From NCBI RefSeq assembly GCF_032118995.1, contig NC_092654.1, forward strand, positions 1,798,001-1,862,000: a stretch of 64,000 nt of DNA, given 5' to 3'. Positions 57,708-64,000 of the stretch are shown in pieces. A model generated the notes under the pieces. That model made no database searches, was not told the DNA's origin, and was given only the letters and a program-made list of their open reading frames with translations. This stretch comes from Asterias amurensis (Eukaryota; Echinodermata; Asteroidea; Forcipulatida; Asteriidae). How positions within the stretch are numbered: the stretch's first letter is position 1; the number at the start of each line of letters is the position of its first letter. The translations under genes were made by a program, and so were the position numbers.

Positions 57708-59399
57708 GTATGTGATAACAAAACATAACAATTCAAATTTATATTGTAGAATTTAAATGTTATCAAAGCTAATAAACTTTTGTCTTTTCTTTGATTTTTT
57801 CATCAACTGTTAGTCTCAAATTGAAACGATTCTATCAAAAATCTGAAAAGTAGATTTGAATGTTTTTACCATTTTTGTATGTTTCCACAACTCTGCATTT
57901 TGGCCAAGGCATGTTTGCTATTTGAATACACCATTTATAATGAATAATGATAACTTTCCTCTAATTGATCTGTTTCTTATCTTGTATTTGTTAAATAATT
58001 TAAATTTGTGGATATTTTTGTTGTATAATAACAAACTTTTCTTCCGTGGTGTCTTGCTTATCTTGTGTACTTAAATAATTTACTTGTGTGGTTATTTTGT
58101 TGTATAATAATAACAACCGTTTTTCCCATTATTTCTTGCTTATCATGTATATTTAAAAATTTTAACTATTTTTTTTGTATATTCTAAATTGGTCCTTCCC
58201 TTATTTTGACAATTTTATGGTTGTTTTTGTATAAATATATTTAAATATTTTGTTTTCTTTAATTATTATAGGAAGTTTCCAGATCTGACTGAGCCTTTTT
58301 AGGTTTTGTACATTGATACAAAACGATCATTTTCTGTGCTTGATAAATTTCTCCATGAATCCGTGCAAAGGTATGTATAAAAAAATGAAACATGACAAAT
58401 TTATATTGTAGAATTTAATGTAGTCAAATATAATAGGGTTTTGTCTTTTCTATTATTTTTTCATCATCTGTTTCTATTAAATTTGAAACCATTCGATCAA
58501 AAATCTGAAAAGGAAGATTTCAATGTTTTTACCATTTTTGTTTATTTCCACAACTCTGCATTTTGGCCAAGGCATGTTTGCTATTTGAATACACCATTAA
58601 TGAATAATGATAACTTTTATTTTTGTTGTATAATAACAAACTTTTCTATCCTTGTTTCTTGCTTATCTTGTGTACTTTTGTGAATATTTCTGTTGTATAA
58701 TAATAACAACCGTTTTTCTTCCCTTATTTCATGAATATTTTTGAATCTTGTTATTGTATAATAAACTTTGTTCTTCCCTAATTTCGACAATTTTATGATT
58801 GTACTTTTAAATGCACTTGTATTTTCTTGCCAGTCTCAAGAAATTAAATAATTTTTCATTATTTTGCTTTCTTCAATTACTACAGGAAGTTTCCAGATTC
58901 AACTGAGCCTCTTTAAGTTTCTATATTGATTCAAAACGCTCCTCTTCTGGTAAAATTCACCAGGAATCAGTGCAAAGGTATGTTCTATAAGGAAACATAA
59001 CAAATAAAATTTATAATGTAAAAATTAATGTAAAACTCGTTGGTCGTATCTTTTCTATTATTCTTTATATTAACTGTTCTCTCCAATTTGAAATGACTCT
59101 ATGAAAAGTCTGTAATCAAGCTAGAACATTCTAATGGCCGCCAAGAATGTCTACCCCCCACCCCCTCACTTGTACACACCCCTGCATTGATTTAGTTTTA
59201 ACTGTAGTCTGATATTTTCCCCTTCAAGTTTCTGGGCCACAAAACGGTAACAGAAAACATGCTAAGCACAAAAAACTCTTGCTTAGCAATCATTGCCGCA
59301 ACTGGTACCCCGCGCGTTTCTTAAGCAATGGAATTTATTAAGATGAAATGTCTGCTAAACAGCTGCCTAGAATTGGGCCAAAGACCTTCCTTTCTTTCA

Positions 59400-59860
59400 G
59401 ATCTTTTTTTACTTCTGTTGATTACGTTTATTTTATTAAATTTATCTTCTTCTGTATACAGATGTTCATAATTTGGCCCCTTTAAATATCTCTTAGTAGC
59501 CCTTTGTTCATCTTCACTATTATTACCTACCCAACATCTTCGCTCTTCTTCCACTGCTGGATTCAAGCTTTACCCTGGACCCCAAGTCACGACACGCTAT
59601 GTAATGGCGGTCATGCTTTCTCAGTCATAGCTCCAACACTTACCTACCTACATTCAAGCAACTCCTTCATCGGACACTTTTAAATCATTACTTAAACCCA
59701 TCTGTTTTGTCCACCTGGTTAACCCTTTGCATGCTACCATTCATTACACACACTATTCCCTGCCCGCAAAGGGTTAAAGCGCACAGAAACCTTATGTATT
59801 TAATGTTCAATAAATGTTGTAATTATTATTGTGTGTTTATTTTCCAGGTATAATTTTGAA
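59400..59860 (+). mobile_element. 3' fragment of a non-LTR retrotransposon (LINE), right arm
   Basis: Broken frames contain the pattern of the LINE reverse-transcriptase C terminus (CCAACATCTTCGCTCTTC coding QHLRSS, then a GGHAFSVIAPTL-like piece and SFIGHF). They are followed by an AATAAATGTTGTAATTATTA tail at about 59810. It resembles the ends of CR1/L2-type elements. The mirror copy is at 38560-38900, so insertion came before the inverted duplication. Confidence 0.45.
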
Positions 59861-59889
59861 GCTACTGAGGGTCACAGATTGTATTAAAG

Positions 59890-61390
59890 CGCCTTGGGAA
59901 TCTTGCAAGAGCAGCATCCAGAGAGTAAAGCTGTTTTGATTGGGACCAGGAAGCCTTACCCTTAATACACTGGTCAAGTTAATATAATAATACTATGAGA
60001 CCTACTCCTTTTACTTAGCACCATGTAATGGTTTACAAGGTGCTCCTTGGTATAAGGCACCCATGAAGAAATTGTAAATTTCTTCTTGAGTATTTCAAGA
60101 ACACCAAGGCAATGACCAGGGGGCATGGAGGCAATCACCTTCCTTAGGCCTGTTGGTAGTTTCTAACATTTTTTGCCCAGCACTCTAAGCAAAACAAATT
60201 GTGCTGCCCAGCACAGATTTCCCCTATTAAAATAAATCAAAATATTGTAAGCACAGCAGTAGGGAGTGACCATGTGAGTTTAAACTTCCTTGGGTCACCA
60301 AGATGGTCCTAAACTTAGGCCTAGGTCCTAGGAGCTATTTAAAACTAAGAACTTTTGATTTCATTATTTTAAAAAGGCGGTTTCTTTTTTTGATTCCACC
60401 GAACATAAAGCGGTTATGTCCACATAGGCAGAATAACCCCCAATGGGAAAACACAATCTGAAAGGCCCTACCGCAGTGACGCATCTCAGAATCAAATTGT
60501 GGAGCATAAAAACTGAAGTGGTTTGTTCCCCCAAATGCTTTTATCAATTACCAAACACAATCTTCAAACCCCCTTAAACAAACTGTCTGAGTGAAATTGG
60601 TTTGCCTTTCAACTGAATGCCTGGGGGGGGGGGGGGGGAAGGGGGTGACAAGCCAACAAATAGTTTCATCGATGTGGATTGTGTTATTTGAAATTAATAA
60701 TGATGTATTATACTTAAATACTATTTTATGTGTATAATGAAGAAATTTATAATAAATTATTAATGAAATTTGCCACTTTGTCTTTGAAGATTTGTCTTTC
60801 TGTGTTTTATTTTTTACAAAAACTTGAGAACTACTACCTTCCAGTTACTTTATCTAAACCCGAATATTATTCACTAGTGCCCTGATGTAGTTCGTGTGGG
60901 TTCAAAAGTTAAAATGCAGTCAATTGGCACAAAAATGGGTTGTTTTCGGTGAAGATGAAATTTTACACAAAACAAAATGTTGACCTTTTTAAACAAAATT
61001 CCTGAATTATGCCAACTTCAATTTAGTTGGATTTTTGTTTTAGGAAAACCAATCCACAGTTTATCACACGGGAGGGATTCGAGCCCATACACCCAGGGTG
61101 AAAGATGCAAAAATATAACATCGAATAAATAGTTGAATCATGAGGTGTTTTTTCTGTCGTCTCACCATTGTATTTTATAAAAGTATTTTAAAACAAAAGT
61201 TTAAGAACAATGGTAGTTGTCTTCCTAAGGGCATTTTTAAATTGATAATAATTCCAGAAACTGTAGCTGTGACAGTAATTTGAACAATAACGCAAATAAT
61301 TGGTCAACCCCTCCCTGGCCCCGCCCCCACGGCCACCTCCCAACCCAGTACAAGACCCTTTTCGAAACCACTGCATTTTATGCTCCGGCT
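59890..61390. other. right-arm intergenic sequence, no gene seen
   Basis: Part mirrors 36800-38560 of the left arm. 60240-60660 has no left counterpart that I can see and contains a G-run at 60625-60637. No splice-flanked open frame was found. Confidence 0.4.
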
Positions 61391-61410
61391 CAGTCAATTA
61401 TTTTGTAAAC

Positions 61411-61448
61411 ATGCTTTCGGTACGAAGCTTCAACCATAAAAAACGGAG
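61411..61448 (+). other. first-exon candidate 1a, right arm
   Basis: ATG at 61411 opens MLSVRSFNHKKR and meets a donor CGGAG|GTGAGA in phase 2. The context TTTTGTAAACATG and the internal ACGAAGCTTCAA resemble candidate 1b at 61588, suggesting two related first exons about 180 bp apart. A GC-rich stretch (GGCCCCGCCCCC) lies at 61317-61328. Confidence 0.4.
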
Positions 61449-61587
61449 GTGAGAGCCTGGTCTATGCCGTATTGCGGTGTTTCGAAAAGGGCCTAGTATA
61501 ATTTGTTTGCTCATCTCAAGAGGGCGCTGTGGTCCTGCGCATGTGCATTCAGTACCAAACTCCCTAGCCTGCACAATTTTCGTAAAC

Positions 61588-62972
61588 ATGTCGTCTGCTC
61601 ACACGAAGCTTTCAAATCAAAGTGTTTTCAAACCAAAACATCGGTAAGTAATGATTTGTTTGTTTAGTTTCTTGTTTAGTTTATCTGAAAATAGCTCGTA
61701 GATTCTTGGTGTGTATCTACATGCCGTGGGGCACAGTTTTAATGACCCTTTTTGGTGAGATAAAAACTAACTTGTTTGTTTGTCAGGTTTCATGTTTGTT
61801 GTGTCGTATTCCCTATGTTGTATGTTACCGTTCATTCGAGCAATGAGTACGGACGGGCTACACAGTCTAATGTGACGGAAGTCATTAACAATAATAACAT
61901 ATACAGCCCCCAGGGCCAGGCCCAGCCCAGGGGCCTGAACAGCCCTGGCATTTTTGTAGTAGGACATGAGTCACGTACATGCAATGCAACAAGTTTACCT
62001 GGGCTAGGCTGGGCCTGAAAAAGCATCTTGGGTCGATCAGTCAGTGGTTTCTTTCTGTCCCTGCCTTTCACCCCGGCTTAGCTCGAGGGCAGGCTCCTCA
62101 GTGGACCTGGTTCAATTCCCCGCGGACCGGATCCTTGCATGTGGATTGTGTTTTTTATTCCTTACCCGTAGCCTTACCCATAAGTTGCGCCATACCATAG
62201 ACGTTGCGCAAGTGGACTCACAAAGATGCGTAAAGTTTCTAAAATCGGCTGTTGACCTGCTTGAGTTTTCCCTAATATTTAAATTAATAGGGGTTTTCCA
62301 TCCCACCACTATAAAACTGTAGGATGCTTTGCCGAGTACCAGTATATAATTCAGATTCAGATTCTTAATAGTGCGGCAAAGCTTTACCGAGTCACTCAAT
62401 TTAAATTAGTGAATCCCCATAACAAAAATGTTGCTATATGAAGTCTGACTGATGACATTGATTGTTATAGACTTTGTCCAGCTGAAGCTGAGTAAACGGC
62501 ATAATTATATTCAAGGTTGTTACAGAGAGTAGTTAATAATACCTGATTCGGAAGACAGCCAAGACTGGCTCAGTCAAAATTGAGCCACTGGCTCAAAGTG
62601 TTTATATTACGAGGACTTCTATATGGGCTAATAATAGTTTGTAGCAGCCCCTACTCCAAAAACTAAGGTTCTTTCTGTGGCATAAACCTTATACTTCTGG
62701 AGTAAGCATCCTCTACTTCAACGTGTCTTTCAGTTCAATCACGGAGGAAGGGAAGTTGTGAAGACTAAGTTTCAAAAATGCATGAAAGGTAACACCCCAA
62801 AACAGAACCACTTTTTCACTCAAATTATTGTTGTTTCCACTTTTTTAGGAATCCTTGGAAGTAACTTTGGTTGTATGCATCGTCATTGGTTACGGACGCA
62901 TGAACTCATCACCACACAAGAAGTCCTTAGCAGATGACAAACTGTTCCAACTTGACATTACTGCAAATACTG
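61588..62972 (+). CDS. small putative single-pass membrane protein, right-arm copy, 3' partial
   Basis: Three exons: 61588-61643 (MSSAHTKLSNQSVFKPKH, donor CATCG|GTAAGT, phase 2); 61787 to about 61955 (acceptor TTTGTCAG, then FHVCCVVFPMLYVTVHSS and a polar part with NVT and NNNNIYSPQGQAQP); and 62849-62972 (acceptor TTTTTTAG, ESLEVTLVVCIVIGYGRMNS, tail KKSLADDKLFQLDITANT, donor ACTG|GTGAGT). The first junction is phase-exact. The end of exon two is uncertain: ATTTTT|GTAGTA gives the right phase but is a poor donor. One hydrophobic segment near the N terminus and one in exon three, with a glycosylation sequon between, suggest a small type I membrane protein. I know no family with this sequence. 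The last exon would lie beyond the window; the left-arm equivalent is at 33569. Confidence 0.45.
62070..62200 (+). repeat. tRNA-derived SINE, right arm
   Basis: GGCTTAGCTCGAGGGCAGGC and CTGGTTCAATTCCCCGCGG are the A- and B-box regions. It mirrors 35750-35880. Confidence 0.5.
62327..62788. other. insertion private to the right arm
   Basis: Sequence between CCACCACTATAAAA and GGTAACACCCCAAAACAGAA is absent from the mirror position at about 35580-35600. It starts CTGTAGGATGCTTTGCCGAG and includes GGCAAAGCTTTACCGAG. I do not recognise the element. Confidence 0.55.
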
Positions 62973-63029
62973 GTGAGTTATGACTTATTTTGCTAACTTT
63001 TTTTGCAATCAGTTTTGTTGTCAGTACTT

Positions 63030-63870
63030 CAATCCCACCCCCCCTCATTTTCTGTCAATCTTGAACAGCCCTTAAGATTTGCCGTGTTCTTCTACCCAAC
63101 CTCCCCTTCTTTCAATCTTGAACCGCACCCCAAGAATTAACCCCTTCTTTAATCCCAACCTCCCCCATTTTCTGTCAATCTTGAACCACCCCCAAGTTGT
63201 AACCCTTTTACAACCAGCCTGTACTTCAATCCCAACCTTCCCCCATTTTCTGTCAATCTTGAACCGCCCCTAAGATGTAACCCTTTCTATTATCAGTATA
63301 TACTTCAATCCCCCACTTTCTTCAATCTTGATCCGCCCCCAAGATGTACCCCTTTCTACTGTCAACCTGTACTACGATCCCCCCACTTTCTTTCAACCTT
63401 GAACCGCCCCCAAGATGTAACCCTTTCTATACCAACCTTACTTCAATCCCCCTCCCCCACTTTTGTCAATCTTGAACCGCCCCCAAGATGTAACCCTTTC
63501 TACTACCAGCCTGTACTTCAATCCCCTCCCCCCACTTTCTGTCAATCTTGAACGCCCCCAAGATGTAACCCTTTCTGCTACCAGCCTGTACTTCCCCCCA
63601 CTTTCTTTCAATCTTGAACTGCCCCAAGATGTAACCCTTTCTGCTACCAGCCTGTACTTCCCCCCACTTTCTGTCAATCTTGAACCGCCCCCAAGATGTA
63701 ACCCTTTCTGCTACCAGCCTGTACTTCCCGCCACTTTCTTTCAATCTTGATCCGCCCCCAAGATATAACCCTTTCTACTACCAGCCTGTACTATAATCCC
63801 CCTCCCCTACCAACTTTCTGTCAATCCCCTCACTTTTTTCAATCTTGAACCACCCCTAGATGCAACCCCT
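63030..63870. repeat. C-rich tandem satellite, about 60-75-bp unit (right arm)
   Basis: About eleven units of CAATCTTGAACCGCCCCCAA, GATGTAACCCTTTCTACTAC, CAGCCTGTACTTCAATCCC and a C-run. It mirrors 34608-35345. The open frames here are repeat artefacts. Confidence 0.8.
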
Positions 63871-64000
63871 TAAATTAATACCAGCCTTGGCCCAATTTCA
63901 TAAAGCTATTATGCAGAAAATGCTGCTTAGCAAATTTCTATGCTAAGCAAAATATGAGTCAAGGGCACTAGTTGGATTTTTGGCTCGTTACCAGTTTCTG

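Larger units (their letters stand above)
54222..58977 (+). repeat. right-arm tandem array: eight units each with a 99-bp exon-like segment
   Basis: Segments at 54222-54319, 54911-55009, 55535-55634, 56253-56351, 56914-57012, 57609-57707, 58272-58370 and 58886-58977, spaced 610-720 bp. All keep an AG acceptor after a T-rich tract and a GTAT donor. Complete segments are phase 2/2. Units 2, 4, 5 and 6 are open. Unit 7 has TAG in frame, unit 3 has one extra base, and the outer units 1 and 8 are degraded. Decay is thus strongest at the array ends. Confidence 0.8.
54190..64000. repeat. right arm of the large inverted duplication (continues past window end)
   Basis: It is the mirror of 34450-43720. 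The last bases of the window (from about 63885) match 34617 down to about 34490, so the arm runs off the window. It contains private insertions, notably 62327-62788. Confidence 0.85.

Noticed and set aside
54222-58977. Array as tandem copies of a known transposon
   Set aside because: I see no terminal repeats, transposase or reverse-transcriptase pattern in the units. Not fully excluded, and listed as a way the exon idea could fail.
63463-63750. Open frames in the C-rich satellite (and the mirror frames at 34608-35040)
   Set aside because: The peptides simply repeat the satellite unit on both strands.

Overview
The window is animal nuclear DNA: genes cut by many GT-AG introns, AT-rich intergenic DNA, tRNA-derived SINEs and several families of palindromic MITE-like repeats. 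I infer an echinoderm, most likely a sea star. The basis is my recollection that several of these hairpin repeat families (for example the ones starting GGCACTGGACACTATTGG and AACACGTTGCCTTGGATCGG) are common in asteroid genomes; nothing here proves the species.

Layout. (1) 396-18005, + strand: fifteen exons of a giant coiled-coil golgin (giantin/GOLGB1-like), including one 6.1-kb exon and a terminal exon that encodes a C-terminal membrane anchor. The 5' exons lie before the window. One exon carries a 25-bp tandem duplication that breaks the frame as the sequence is written. (2) 18-23.8 kb: 3' UTR, hairpin repeats and a long C-tract-rich degenerate tandem array. (3) 23.8-33.1 kb: a weakly supported three-exon small gene of unknown product, whose first intron holds an almost perfect 848-bp palindrome and whose second intron holds further tandem arrays. 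(4) 44.4-51.1 kb, + strand: a complete IBA57 gene (mitochondrial iron-sulfur cluster assembly factor). (5) Around IBA57, from about 34.4 to 43.7 kb and from 54.2 kb to past the window end, lie the two arms of a large inverted duplication. Each arm holds, in the same order read outward from IBA57, a tandem array of a ~600-800 bp unit carrying a 99-bp exon-like segment (7 units on the left, 8 on the right), a LINE 3' fragment, two ATG-containing first-exon candidates, exons of a small putative membrane protein, and a ~65-75 bp tandem satellite.

The most unusual feature is the pair of mirrored exon arrays. All 15 units keep a 3' splice acceptor and a 5' GTAT donor. The standard exon is 99 bp with phase 2 at both ends, so any number could be spliced in frame. 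Six of the 15 are open and unbroken. The neighbouring small membrane protein exons also use phase 2 junctions. The right-arm copy of that small gene reads through in a phase-consistent way and the left-arm copy is broken. I do not recognise either peptide in any family.

The two recognisable genes are ordinary housekeeping genes (Golgi tethering; mitochondrial Fe-S assembly) with no evident functional link.
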